64,000 nucleotides of DNA from Caedimonas sp. (lineage in GTDB: Bacteria > Pseudomonadota > Alphaproteobacteria > Caedimonadales > Caedimonadaceae): the NCBI GenBank assembly GCA_016794245.1, contig JAEUKR010000023.1:1-64000 (forward strand), given 5' to 3'. Of the stretch, positions 26,427 through 34,953 are shown piece after piece. The notes under the pieces are model-generated. The model did no database searches, was not told the DNA's origin, and was given only the letters and a program-made list of their open reading frames with translations. How positions within the stretch are numbered: the stretch's first letter is position 1; each line of letters opens with the position of its first letter. The position numbers and the translations under genes were made by a program.

Positions 26427-27247
26427 CGTTGAGGGGACTCACGGCGATGTTATATCCTTTGTCTTTCAAAATTCGGGGATGTCGGGGAGCACGATTTGTT
26501 CTGCCCGGATTTCAAAATCCTTTGGGTCTATACATAATTTTCGTCTTCAACATCTTCATCTGTATCTTCAACCCAGACGCGCGCGGATCAGGGACTGAAG
26601 AAAAAGCGAAGGGGAACACTCCCTTTAAAGAAGCGGAAGCGCTGCCTCGGGAGATTTCTTTTTTCCGCCCCGGCGTGATCAAAGACTCTCAAGCCGTGAA
26701 CAGGACGAACCCGAATCCTGATACCCAATACCCCCACACTTTGAAAGACGAGAAAGAGGAAGGGTATACCCGTACAGACAAGGTTCTTTTGCGGTGTCTT
26801 GATAAGATCACGGCGCGCGTTTCTGATATAGAGGCGCCCTTGGGACAAAGCATTAAATTTGGCAACCTGGAAATTACCGCGCGATTGTGTCAAAAGGCTC
26901 CTCCCGAAGATCCCCCTGAATCCATAGCCTTTTTGGAAATCACCGAAAATAAGCCAGATGAGAATGCAAGCCATGTTTTTTCTGGATGGATGTTCGCTTC
27001 GTCACCGGCTCATTCAGCCATGGAACACCCCGTTTATGACATATGGGTTAAAGAGTGTATGGGTAATGCATTGCCTGACGCCGCCGCTCTTGACTCATCC
27101 TCTCATATTTCCACGCCCGAATCCTCCCCTTTTAAGGCATCCGTTTCATCATCATCCATAGAGGCTCTCAGACGCGGTTTTGCGTCAGAATCTTTCCAGA
27201 AAAAAGAAGGAGAAGCAACGTCCGTTCCAGAATTCCGGAAAGAATGA
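26423..27247 (+). CDS. DUF2155 protein with repeat-derived N-terminal region
   Basis: Residues about 115-215 match the DUF2155 family: KVLLRCLDKITARV, FGNLEITARLCQKAPPEDPP, FSGWMFASSPAHSAMEHPVYDIWVKEC. The molecular function of the family is unknown; members are exported proteins usually next to NDUFA12 and mlaD genes, as here. The first 110 residues are atypical. Two family B palindromic elements are read through in frame (codons for about residues 10-36 and 93-115), one just before the hydrophobic stretch GLYIIFVFNIFICIF that may act as signal anchor. The C-terminal 60 residues are low-complexity and Ser/Pro-rich. The overlap with mlaD (ATGA) supports the start. Confidence 0.8.
   Translation: MTLRGLTAMLYPLSFKIRGCRGARFVLPGFQNPLGLYIIFVFNIFICIFNPDARGSGTEEKAKGNTPFKEAEALPREISFFRPGVIKDSQAVNRTNPNPDTQYPHTLKDEKEEGYTRTDKVLLRCLDKITARVSDIEAPLGQSIKFGNLEITARLCQKAPPEDPPESIAFLEITENKPDENASHVFSGWMFASSPAHSAMEHPVYDIWVKECMGNALPDAAALDSSSHISTPESSPFKASVSSSSIEALRRGFASESFQKKEGEATSVPEFRKE
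26450..26531. repeat. Family B palindromic element inside the DUF2155 gene
   Basis: An 82-base copy. Left end TATATCCTTTGTCTTTCAAA; right end CCGGATTTCAAAATCC...GGGTCTATA, its inverse complement. It lies wholly within the open frame near the N-terminus and keeps that frame open. Confidence 0.75.
26700..26768. repeat. Family B element, right half, inside the DUF2155 gene
   Basis: Ends CCCCCACACTTTGAAAGACG...GGAAGGGTATA, matching the inverse of the family end with a short extra stretch. It is translated as HTLKDEKEEGYT just before the conserved domain. Confidence 0.65.
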
Positions 27248-27342
27248 ATCATTCGGATTGAAACACGTATTTACCCTTCTTCAGGGCTATGCTAGGTTGG
27301 AAATGGTTCTAGAAAGAGGGAGAAGGAGAAGGGAGACGCGCC

Positions 27343-27819
27343 ATGACGATTAATATTGGAATTTCACAAAGTCACCGGGAATATGCAAGGGATCTGCTTT
27401 TTAAAATTCTCTCGGATTATTATATTTTAATGATCAAGACCCAAAATTATCACTGGAATGCGCGAGGCCCTCATTTTCATAGTTATCATCAAATGCTGGA
27501 ACTGCAATACAATGATTTGGCTCAAGGGGTTGATCTGCTGGCGGAGCGCATTCGATCTCTGGGATTTCATGTGCCGGCGAATTACAAAAATTTCATGACG
27601 CACGCTACCTTGCAAGAGGAAATGCGCGAACCTGCGACAGAAGACATGCTGAAAAACCTGACCCATGATCATGAGTATCTGATTCGAGAAACGCGCGAGG
27701 CGATCAACAAACTTAAGGAAACGGGAGACGAGAACACTCTCGATCTCCTTGTCGAAAGGCTGAGCCTCCATGAAAAAACCGCATGGATGTTGAGAAGCCT
27801 CAATTCACATGATTCATAA
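27343..27819 (+). CDS. dps: Dps-family DNA-binding ferritin-like protein
   Basis: Dps forms dodecamers that store iron and protect DNA from oxidants. The 158-residue protein has the four-helix fold and ferroxidase residues in KTQNYHWNARGPHFHSYH (histidine and aspartate region) and DLLAERIRSLG. A purine-rich ribosome binding site (AGAAGGAGAAGGGAGA) precedes the ATG. The leader contains the small palindrome GAATGAATCATTC just upstream. Within the family it is closest to stress-protective Dps rather than storage ferritin. Confidence 0.93.
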   Translation: MTINIGISQSHREYARDLLFKILSDYYILMIKTQNYHWNARGPHFHSYHQMLELQYNDLAQGVDLLAERIRSLGFHVPANYKNFMTHATLQEEMREPATEDMLKNLTHDHEYLIRETREAINKLKETGDENTLDLLVERLSLHEKTAWMLRSLNSHDS

Positions 27820-27822
27820 GTG

Positions 27823-28491
27823 ATGCCTGATTTCAGCCTTGAAAAAGCATGTTCAGGATATGTCACAGGATTCGATGAAGCGGGGTGTGGGCCATGGGCA
27901 GGACCATTGGTCGCGGGAGCGGTTCTGTTGATCCAGGAAAAATTGCCTCAAGACCTTGCTTGCCAGATCAATGACTCAAAGAAATTGACGTCTCTCAAGC
28001 GCGAAAAAATCTTTAACCATCTTATGAATTTAGAGGGAGAGGCATGTTTTTCGGCCATGGGAATTTGTTCTGTAAATGAAATTGACGCTTCAAATATTCG
28101 CAAAGCGGCGATGTGCGCCATGGAGCGGGCGTCCCGCGCTTTAAAACTGCCTTTTTCTATTACCCCTTGTTTAGGACTTGTGGACGGTACGTTAAAGCCG
28201 GAATTATCGTATCCTGTGCGTTCTCTGATCAAGGGGGACACTCTAAGCCTCTCTATCGCCGCAGCGTCGATCATTGCCAAAGTCACACGCGATCAGATCA
28301 TGAAAGATCTTTCCGTTCTCCATCCGGAATATGGGTGGGAGCGTAATGCCGGTTATGGCACAGCGTATCATCGACAAGCTCTCACTCGTTATGGCGTTAC
28401 GCCTCATCATCGTAAAACTTTTGCGCCTGTCGCCCGATTATTGATCGATGAAAAATCCAAATTAACCATAGTAAAATCCTCTCAAGTATGA
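27823..28491 (+). CDS. rnhB: Ribonuclease HII
   Basis: RNase HII cuts RNA in RNA-DNA hybrids and removes single ribonucleotides from DNA. The 222-residue protein has the catalytic DEAG in GFDEAGCGPWAGPLVAGAV, then INDSKKLT, LVDGT and SLSIAAASIIAKVTRDQIM with the remaining acidic residues. GTG and ATG are adjacent at 27820 and 27823; ATG is chosen. It begins 3 bases after the dps stop, so the two are probably co-transcribed. Confidence 0.95.
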   Translation: MPDFSLEKACSGYVTGFDEAGCGPWAGPLVAGAVLLIQEKLPQDLACQINDSKKLTSLKREKIFNHLMNLEGEACFSAMGICSVNEIDASNIRKAAMCAMERASRALKLPFSITPCLGLVDGTLKPELSYPVRSLIKGDTLSLSIAAASIIAKVTRDQIMKDLSVLHPEYGWERNAGYGTAYHRQALTRYGVTPHHRKTFAPVARLLIDEKSKLTIVKSSQV

Positions 28492-28525
28492 TTAGATGGG
28501 CGATGAAAAAAAAGGGAGAATTTTT

Positions 28526-29437
28526 ATGCTGCTAAAGAGAGGTTGGGTTTTTCTTTTCGGGTTGACTTTAGCAGGTTTAGCAGGGCAGCCGCGGAGTGCG
28601 CTTGCGGATACCAAACCCTTGGCGCTTGCTTACCCAGGGCATGAAAAACCATCCTGTCTGTCTCAACCCCACGTGAATGAGAATTCCGAAGCTTACAGAA
28701 AAGGGGTTAAACAAGCTCAATTGGCGCTGCAAAAACCTTATACTTCGCCTGAAAGCATATGGAATCAGGAAGTCCTGACCAAAAAGATGCACCTGCGCGA
28801 GGCCATTCGTGAGTTTCTTGACGGTAAAAGAGGGCAATCAATCCGTAAGATCAAGCTGGCAGGCAAAAAGCCAGAAGAGTTGCATAAAGAGCTGATCAGC
28901 GCCGGCTTTCACCACGAGCGCGTTCCCCTTTCATCAAAAAAAGATGATGAAGGGCGAAAATTTTGGCGTCGAGACGGAACAAAAACAGCAAATCCCCAAG
29001 ACCCTCAAGTTATCCCCATGGATATTTATACGCATCCCGATGGTGGTATTATCCGTGTAAAGCCTGAGGGTGTGCCTTCTCCCAAGTATCCTCGACCCGA
29101 ACCCCAGGCAAGCAAGGCTGTCGTCTATAATCTTAACCCTCGACAAGACAAGGCAGGCGACGAGAAAGTCCTTGACACACGCTATCGTAACGAGGCTTTT
29201 AAAGTTTCTGATGAGGGGTTGCCCTTGCCTAAAGGACTTTCCCCCAAAGTAGGGATGCGTTTTCTCTATGACCGAAAAGAGATTGTAAAAATGAAAGACC
29301 CTGACGCAGCCCGTGATGAGCTTAAAGGATGGATCAAAACGATTATGAGTGCCGCACATATTGGTTTGGTGGCTGATTTCAGTCAATGTCCAAAAGACGA
29401 ATCCAGTTCGGACACATCCAGGACGTCAAAGTCCTGA
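28526..29437 (+). CDS. Secreted protein of unknown function
   Basis: I do not recognise this family. The 303-residue product starts with a clear signal peptide (MLLKRGWVFLFGLTLAGLAG...ALA), chosen because GGGAGA lies upstream of ATG at 28526. The middle is rich in Lys, Pro and charged residues, with the striking stretch MDIYTHPDGGIIRVKPEG and later LPLPKGLSPKVG. Two cysteines (CLSQ near residue 38 and SQCPKD near the end) could form a disulfide. The C-terminus is Ser/Thr-rich. The His-x-Asp-Gly-Gly pattern is reminiscent of small enzyme or toxin domains, but that is only an impression. It follows rnhB by 35 bases. Confidence 0.7.
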   Translation: MLLKRGWVFLFGLTLAGLAGQPRSALADTKPLALAYPGHEKPSCLSQPHVNENSEAYRKGVKQAQLALQKPYTSPESIWNQEVLTKKMHLREAIREFLDGKRGQSIRKIKLAGKKPEELHKELISAGFHHERVPLSSKKDDEGRKFWRRDGTKTANPQDPQVIPMDIYTHPDGGIIRVKPEGVPSPKYPRPEPQASKAVVYNLNPRQDKAGDEKVLDTRYRNEAFKVSDEGLPLPKGLSPKVGMRFLYDRKEIVKMKDPDAARDELKGWIKTIMSAAHIGLVADFSQCPKDESSSDTSRTSKS

Positions 29438-29486
29438 TTGATCCTCTAATCCAACGCCTGACTCTTTGTCATTCAAGCTTTGAGGG

Positions 29487-29540
29487 CTTGTGGGGCGCTA
29501 CAGTCCTGTGACCTGCCCCGCTCGTGTCCTTATATAGGTT
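29487..29540. repeat. Family B core remnant
   Basis: Read on the minus strand, ATATAAGGACACGAGCGGGG resembles the element core (AATAAGGATGTGAGCGGG). The ends are lost. It lies in the 245-base gap between the secreted unknown and the cupin gene. Confidence 0.4.
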
Positions 29541-29682
29541 GGGGAAGGAGCCTATTAAAAAAACGTCGCTCATCACAGAGTCTCTTTCTTTCACTTGAGT
29601 TCTAAAGTTTCTAAATTAAAGCTGTCAACTTAACGCTTTGTTCATTTATTATTTCTATAGTTTATTTAAAGAACTAAATAAA

Positions 29683-30765
29683 ATGGGTAATAAAATGAAT
29701 AATCTATCATATTCTTTCCAAAAAGAGACTGTAAAAGTCATTCCCAGAGAGACGATACCCGCTCTTAAATCAGTCGAGATAGATAATAATGTACATAATC
29801 TTGGACTTCTTATGGACTTTAGGAAAAACAAAGATTTATCGACTTTCCTGCCCGAACAGGCGCGCTTTTCCATCAGCTGGACTCGTTTAAAAAAAGGGGA
29901 GACGCTTGCTGTCCATGTTCATCCAACCGCCAGCATGATTATTATCACTGAAGGAGAAGGTATCGTCCTGGGCGAGATTCAACAATCCATCAGGGCAGGC
30001 GATATTGTGATCGTTCCTCCTCATTCAAAACATGGATTCACGGGACAGGGTAAAGAGGGATTTTGGGCCTTGTCGATACAGTTCGAAGGATCAGGACTTT
30101 ACGAAAATCCTGCTCATCCTCGCGTCGAATTTGTGAAAAAAAAGGGATCACCCAACCTCATCGGCTTGCTGGAAAAGGATCAACACAAGCATGAAGAAAG
30201 ATTTAAAAAAGGGGCGCTGATGAAATTGATCGCTTCCGATATTGCCCATAAAAAGGAAGTCAAGGACAGATTACTGGAAGCGCTCAATTTCTGGTCAAAC
30301 TGGTTTCAAAGAATACTGGCGGCACGTGTGGCAGCGGGAAACCCCAGAGATTTCCAAGATCTTGCTGAACAACATTTCGCAGAAGAAGCGGGACATAACA
30401 AGTCTCTTTCAGCCATGCGCGACAATATGCCGGTTTCATTATGGGATCCCATTCTGGATGCGACCTCAAGCTGGTTCTATCAAAAGGTTTTGTCTGGCAC
30501 GCCTGAGGAAAGAACTATTTTAATGCATTGCGTGCTTGAATCGGCCTCTTGTATTTTCCATACTGAAGCTCAATCTTTATTTCCTGGGGCCGCCCATTTT
30601 TCTTTACATAGCGAACTCGATCAAGAGCATTCAAAAGAAGGATTCAGAATTCTGCGAAACCATCAGGTTAATGATATTGATCATTTGCGAGAAATCCTTT
30701 GGGAAGGCTGGCGTATGGCGGAATATCTCACGGGCAGTATGGCGCGCTACGCCAAACGAGGTTAA
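29683..30765 (+). CDS. Cupin fused to a heme-oxygenase-like diiron oxidase domain
   Basis: The 360-residue protein has two parts. Residues about 60-135 form a cupin with metal-binding histidines in AVHVHPTASM (His78, His80) and IVPPHSKHGF (His114, His117). Residues about 160-355 are all-helical. They carry EEAGH (Glu234/235, His238), Glu286 in CVLESAS, and HSELDQEH (His309, Asp313, His316). The H-x3-D-x2-H pattern plus upstream E..H and E is that of heme-oxygenase-like diiron oxidases such as UndA and the chlamydial protein CADD. The substrate is unknown. ATG at 29683 is chosen; an ATG 4 codons on is possible. The ribosome binding site is weak. It appears monocistronic. Confidence 0.72.
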   Translation: MGNKMNNLSYSFQKETVKVIPRETIPALKSVEIDNNVHNLGLLMDFRKNKDLSTFLPEQARFSISWTRLKKGETLAVHVHPTASMIIITEGEGIVLGEIQQSIRAGDIVIVPPHSKHGFTGQGKEGFWALSIQFEGSGLYENPAHPRVEFVKKKGSPNLIGLLEKDQHKHEERFKKGALMKLIASDIAHKKEVKDRLLEALNFWSNWFQRILAARVAAGNPRDFQDLAEQHFAEEAGHNKSLSAMRDNMPVSLWDPILDATSSWFYQKVLSGTPEERTILMHCVLESASCIFHTEAQSLFPGAAHFSLHSELDQEHSKEGFRILRNHQVNDIDHLREILWEGWRMAEYLTGSMARYAKRG

Positions 30766-30882
30766 AAGAGGTCGCTCGGTAACGGACTGTTTTAATGCAA
30801 CAACTGATCCTCTCTTCGCCTGCCTCTATCCTGAAATCCTTTAGTTCGCGTTTATTGATGATGAGTCAGGCTGATTTGTCAT

Positions 30883-30925
30883 TAGACTTCTTGCATAACC
30901 TATATCTGCTTATGCAAGAGGTCTA
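30883..30925. repeat. Family A mini-palindrome
   Basis: TAGACTTCTTGCATAA and TTATGCAAGAGGTCTA form a 16-bp stem with one mismatch around an 11-base loop. Only the two ends of the larger family A element are present. It lies just upstream of dcd. A family B fragment (CTGAAATCCTTTAG) precedes it at about 30831. Confidence 0.8.
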
Positions 30926-30986
30926 TTGCAATAACTGCCATGAGGGGTAATATAACACCAGAAGAATGAGAGAAACTTTTCTACCC

Positions 30987-31556
30987 ATGTCCGTTTTATC
31001 AGATTGCTGGATTCGCGAAGCTGCTCAGAAACATCTTATGATTGACCCCTTTGTTGAAAAACAAATAAACCGCGGAATGATTTCCTATGGTCTTTCCTCT
31101 TTTGGATATGACGCGCGTGTGGCGAATGAATTCAAGATCTTTACCAACCTGGATAGCGCGATCATTGATCCCAAGCAATTTGATGAAAACAGTTTCGTGA
31201 ATCGCGTAACGGATGTGTGCATCATCCCTCCCAACAGTTTTGCTTTAGGCCGCACTGTCGAATACTTTCGTATCCCGCGGGACGTCCTTGTGATCTGTCT
31301 GGGTAAATCAACCTATGCGCGCTGTGGCATTATTGTGAATGTCACGCCTCTCGAACCAGAGTGGGAGGGATACGTCACCCTTGAATTTTCCAATACGACA
31401 CCCTTACCCGCAAAGATTTATGCGGGTGAAGGAATATGTCAATTTTTATTTTTGAAAGGTGACAAACCGTGTGAAATTTCTTATAAAGATCGAAATGGAA
31501 AATATATGAAGCAGGAGGGAGTTACTCTTCCTCATGTGTTGGCCGTAGATGGATAA
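30987..31556 (+). CDS. dcd: dCTP deaminase
   Basis: Dcd converts dCTP to dUTP for thymidylate synthesis. The 189-residue protein has the trimeric dUTPase-like fold with [13 protein letters not shown] near the start, the conserved [23 protein letters not shown] segment (Arg and catalytic Glu) and [12 protein letters not shown] at 30987 ([13 protein letters not shown]) fits the family; a start 7 codons upstream at 30966 is possible. The end overlaps murA by 8 bases. Confidence 0.94.
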   Translation: MSVLSDCWIREAAQKHLMIDPFVEKQINRGMISYGLSSFGYDARVANEFKIFTNLDSAIIDPKQFDENSFVNRVTDVCIIPPNSFALGRTVEYFRIPRDVLVICLGKSTYARCGIIVNVTPLEPEWEGYVTLEFSNTTPLPAKIYAGEGICQFLFLKGDKPCEISYKDRNGKYMKQEGVTLPHVLAVDG

Positions 31557-32832
31557 AATCAGGATTATTGGCGGTACGCCGCTGTATGGACAAATTAAAA
31601 TTTCCGGAGCGAAGAACGCGGCGCTTCCGTTGATATCTGCAAGTCTTTTAACCGATGCGCCTTTGGTTCTGAAAAATTTGCCGGATCTTGCCGATGTCAG
31701 GACATTCAAAAGCCTCCTCAATCATCTGGGCGTGGATATCGTTTTTAAACATGATGTTGACGGGGATCACGCTGGCGCTTTAAGGGCGCATTCTATTCAA
31801 TCTACAGAGGCTCCCTATGATCAGGTGCGTAAAATGCGAGCCTCGGTCCTGGTGTTGGGGCCTTTGGTCGCCCGCGCAGGACGGGCAAAAGTTTCCTTGC
31901 CGGGAGGGTGCGCCATTGGAAGCCGCCCGATTGACATGCATCTCAAGGGCCTCGAACATATGGGCGCCGACATCTCTTTGGAAGACGGCTATGTGGTCGT
32001 CGAAGCAAGAAACGGTCTGCGAGGAGCAGACTACACTTTTCCAGGGATAACGGTCACCGGTACGGAAAATCTTTTAATGGCCGCAACGTTGGCGAAGGGA
32101 ACGACCCGCTTGATGAACGCCGCGAGGGAGCCTGAAATCTCCGATCTTGCCCATTGCCTGGTCGCGATGGGGGCAAAAATTGACGGGATTGGCACAAGCA
32201 CTTTAACGATTGAAGGTCGTGATCGCTTAGGGGGGACAACACATTCCGTTCTGCCAGATCGTATCGAAACCGGAACCTATACGATGGCCGTTGCCCTGAC
32301 AGGGGGAGAGGTAGAACTCACGGAAACTTCGCTTGATCTTATCCCTTCAGTTGTTCCAGCTCTTGAAAGTATGGGCGTCCATTTTGAAAAGACCAATCGA
32401 GGCTTTAAAGTCAAAAGACAATCTGATCGTTTAAAGGCGATCGATATAGAAACAGAGCCTTATCCAGGCTTTCCCACCGATTTGCAAGCTCAAATGACGG
32501 TGCTGGCCACCATGGCTGAAGGAGCCTCCGTTATCACCGAGACCATCTTTGAAAATCGCTTTATGCACGTGCCGGAACTTATGCGGATGGGAGCTGATAT
32601 CAGAGTGCGAGGAAACACCGCCTTTGTACGGGGCATCCCTCGCTTAAAAGGAGCGCCCGTTATGGCGACGGATCTGCGTGCCTCAGTTTCTCTTGTCATA
32701 GCAGGACTTGCCGCTGAAGATGAAACGATCATCAATCGCGTTTATCATTTGGATCGAGGTTACGAACATATAGAAAATAAATTAAGCGCTTGTGGCGCCC
32801 ATATAGAACGTATTCACGAATCAGCCGCTTAA
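31549..32832 (+). CDS. murA: UDP-N-acetylglucosamine 1-carboxyvinyltransferase MurA
   Basis: MurA makes the first committed step of peptidoglycan synthesis, adding enolpyruvate to UDP-GlcNAc, and is the target of fosfomycin. The 427-residue protein has the N-terminal [20 protein letters not shown] motif and the active-site Cys121 in [11 protein letters not shown], so it should be fosfomycin-sensitive at the target level. Length is normal. It overlaps dcd, which suggests a two-gene operon, and converges on pcm. Confidence 0.97.
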   Translation: MDKIRIIGGTPLYGQIKISGAKNAALPLISASLLTDAPLVLKNLPDLADVRTFKSLLNHLGVDIVFKHDVDGDHAGALRAHSIQSTEAPYDQVRKMRASVLVLGPLVARAGRAKVSLPGGCAIGSRPIDMHLKGLEHMGADISLEDGYVVVEARNGLRGADYTFPGITVTGTENLLMAATLAKGTTRLMNAAREPEISDLAHCLVAMGAKIDGIGTSTLTIEGRDRLGGTTHSVLPDRIETGTYTMAVALTGGEVELTETSLDLIPSVVPALESMGVHFEKTNRGFKVKRQSDRLKAIDIETEPYPGFPTDLQAQMTVLATMAEGASVITETIFENRFMHVPELMRMGADIRVRGNTAFVRGIPRLKGAPVMATDLRASVSLVIAGLAAEDETIINRVYHLDRGYEHIENKLSACGAHIERIHESAA

Positions 32833-33026
32833 AAAAAGAGGGAGTTAATTTTCCGCTTCCTGGCTTAAACACAGCAGAATATCTGGAAGATTTTTTGAGA
32901 CATCTAACTAGAGGTTAATAATTTTCAATTTTTTTGAAACCATATCTATGAATCATACATCTGACATCCCGTTTAATTTCTTGTCCTTACCCTTCGCAGA
33001 ATACAATCTTACTTTTCCAGCCATAC

Positions 33027-33692
33027 TCACCGCCCTTCTCTTTGAAAAGGGACGAAAACGACGGAGCCAAGGGATTCTTTTTTCAAACCTTTTTCAGTTT
33101 TAATGAAAAGCACAAGTTCCTGATGCAAGCTGCTCCCCAAGGGCACAATCAATCGACCTTTGAGGGCAAGCTGATCAATAAGGGGTTGAGGAACTTTTTC
33201 CGTTGCAGCCGTGATAAGGATCACATTATAAGGCGCATGCTCTGGCCAGCCGGAATATCCATCTCCTATTTTAACTTGTACATTGTTATATTCCAGCTCG
33301 TTCAAGATTTTTCTGGCTTGTTTACCAAGAGATGACACAATTTCAATCGTGTAAACTTCCTGACTTAGCTGACTTAAAACAGCACCCTGATATCCTGATC
33401 CTGTGCCAATTTCCAAAACTTTGTCATGAGGGAGAATGGCAGTGGCTTCGCACATAAGAGCCACAATATAGGGTTGAGAGATTGTTTGATCATATCCGAT
33501 AGGTAAAGCTGAATCTGCATAAGCTTGATCCCTTAGATCTTTTGGAACGAACAGATGGCGAGGAACTGTGTTCATTGCATCAAGAACACGTTGATCCTGA
33601 ATACCTCTTGCCTTAAGCTGGGATTTAACCATATTTGCACGCTGGATTATAAAATCTGAAAAAACTTTTTTATCTTTTCGGGGTATAATCAT
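33027..33692 (-). CDS. pcm: Protein-L-isoaspartate O-methyltransferase
   Basis: Pcm repairs isoaspartyl residues in aged proteins using S-adenosylmethionine. The 221-residue protein has VPRHLFVP, the substrate loop ADSALPIGYDQTISQPYIVALM, and the SAM-binding motif VLEIGTGSGYQGAVL. The frame is open upstream to 33881, but ATG at 33692 has a good AGGAAAGG site and gives the standard length. The upstream extra region is not family-like. Confidence 0.92.
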   Translation of the reverse strand: MIIPRKDKKVFSDFIIQRANMVKSQLKARGIQDQRVLDAMNTVPRHLFVPKDLRDQAYADSALPIGYDQTISQPYIVALMCEATAILPHDKVLEIGTGSGYQGAVLSQLSQEVYTIEIVSSLGKQARKILNELEYNNVQVKIGDGYSGWPEHAPYNVILITAATEKVPQPLIDQLALKGRLIVPLGSSLHQELVLFIKTEKGLKKESLGSVVFVPFQREGR

Positions 33693-33840
33693 AGCATTTT
33701 CCTTTCCTAAGAGTGGAAGCAGGCCTTTCATTCTCCCAATTGAAATAGACATGAATCGCACTAGCAGAAAGCAAGAGTAAAAACAAGGTTTTTTAGACAT
33801 CAGATTTAAACTCAGGGAATTAATGCGTATTACGTCAAAA

Positions 33841-33892
33841 AAAGTGAAAAGGCTTGGACATTCTAGATAATAAATGTCCAAGCCTTTTATTT
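33841..33892. terminator. Long perfect hairpin, probable bidirectional terminator
   Basis: AAAAGGCTTGGACATT (33847-33862) and AATGTCCAAGCCTTTT (33873-33888) pair perfectly over 16 bp with a 10-base loop. T-rich tracts follow on both strands. On the minus strand it would stop transcripts arriving from the peroxiredoxin side before pcm. Confidence 0.7.
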
Positions 33893-33984
33893 GTAGGAAG
33901 GATTTTATATACTTAAGTCAATCCATTCGGATCAACTTTAAGTCGCTAGTCCTTCAATTTTCAACATTTGAACTCATCGGATTC

Positions 33985-34035
33985 ATGCGAGAGTAGTCGC
34001 GCATGCTGACCTCAAATCTTGAAATTCTTTGGATC
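33985..34035. repeat. Family B remnant in a 500-base gene-free stretch
   Basis: CGCGCATGCTGAC, then CTTGAAATTCTTTGGATCTA, resemble the core and right end of family B. The rest of 33893-34200 is AT-rich with no gene. Together with the family A copy at 34201 it fills the gap between pcm and the peroxiredoxin gene. Confidence 0.45.
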
Positions 34036-34200
34036 TAGCAAAGTAAAGAAAGAATTTCTTAATATCTTTGAATAAAAAATCTTTACTTTCATATTCCGAT
34101 CATAAAGATTATTTAGGAAAGGTATAATATGTAATTTTTAATCTTATTATTTGATTATTTGAATTTTTACGAGACAATTTTTTCAAGATTTGTGATCCAA

Positions 34201-34370
34201 TGGATTCCTTGCCTGACTAACCTAAATCTGGCGATTATTTCTAGCAGGTGGTTTTAACGTTGCAAGCTCGCTCGAAATTCTCACATTCTTATACGTGCGC
34301 TTTAGTTTCTGGTTCGCTTTTACGTCAAAATCTGCCCGCCATAGCCATGTTCGGTCAGGCAAGAAATCTA
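34201..34370. repeat. Family A palindromic element
   Basis: TGGATTCCTTGCCTGACTAA at the left pairs with GGTCAGGCAAGAAATCTA at the right. Inward lie AATCTGGCGATT and the matching CCGCCATAGCCATG. The interior (AACGTTGCAAGCTCGC) matches the copy at 19158. Both ends carry changes relative to that copy that keep the pairing (CTTGCCTGAC instead of CTTGCATAAC). Confidence 0.8.
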
Positions 34371-34386
34371 ATAGCAAAACGATGCT

Positions 34387-34926
34387 TTAGGCTGCGTTGA
34401 TATGCGCTTCACCGGGCTTCCAGTTACAGCCACACAATCCTTTCGATTGCAATCCATCAAGAATACGGAGTATTTCTTCCGTATTACGTCCTACCTCTAA
34501 ATCATTCACAGAGACATGACGTATGGTTCCTTCAGGATCTACGATATATGTTGCTCTTAAACATACGCCTTCGTGGTGGTGAAGAATTCCTAAATGGTCA
34601 GAGAGTTCTTTTTTAATGTCTGAAAGCATGGGATAGGGAAGATTCTTGAGTCCTGGATGATTGTTACGCCATGCAAGATGCGCATACTCAGAATCTGTAC
34701 TGCACCCATAAACCTGAGCATTGCGTTTTTGAAACTCTTGATAAAGTTCGTCAAATCCCATTAATTCTGTGGGACAAATGAAGGTAAAATCTTTTGGCCA
34801 GAAAAAGTAAACTTTCCATTTACCTTGCTGATCCTTTTCATTGAGTACTGGAAAATCATTGTCGTGATTATTTTTGGTTACCGCTTTTAAATTAAATGAC
34901 GGGAATTTATCGCCAATTGTAAGCAT
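34387..34926 (-). CDS. Peroxiredoxin, AhpC/TSA family
   Basis: It reduces hydrogen peroxide and organic peroxides. The 179-residue protein has the thioredoxin-like fold with the peroxidatic cysteine in DFTFICPTE (Cys51) and a C-terminal CGC pair (Cys165, Cys167) that could include the resolving cysteine. It is closest to AhpC of the type that works with AhpD or thioredoxin rather than AhpF; none of these partners is nearby. It lies 27 bases downstream of the nitronate monooxygenase-like gene and is probably co-transcribed with it. Confidence 0.92.
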   Translation of the reverse strand: MLTIGDKFPSFNLKAVTKNNHDNDFPVLNEKDQQGKWKVYFFWPKDFTFICPTELMGFDELYQEFQKRNAQVYGCSTDSEYAHLAWRNNHPGLKNLPYPMLSDIKKELSDHLGILHHHEGVCLRATYIVDPEGTIRHVSVNDLEVGRNTEEILRILDGLQSKGLCGCNWKPGEAHINAA

Positions 34927-34953
34927 GATAGAATCCTCCTTTTTGAAAGTTCG

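Noticed and set aside
33693-33881. Upstream extension of Pcm as a signal or anchor
   Set aside because: ATG at 33692 has a good ribosome binding site and gives the normal family length; the extension includes part of the long hairpin at 33847.
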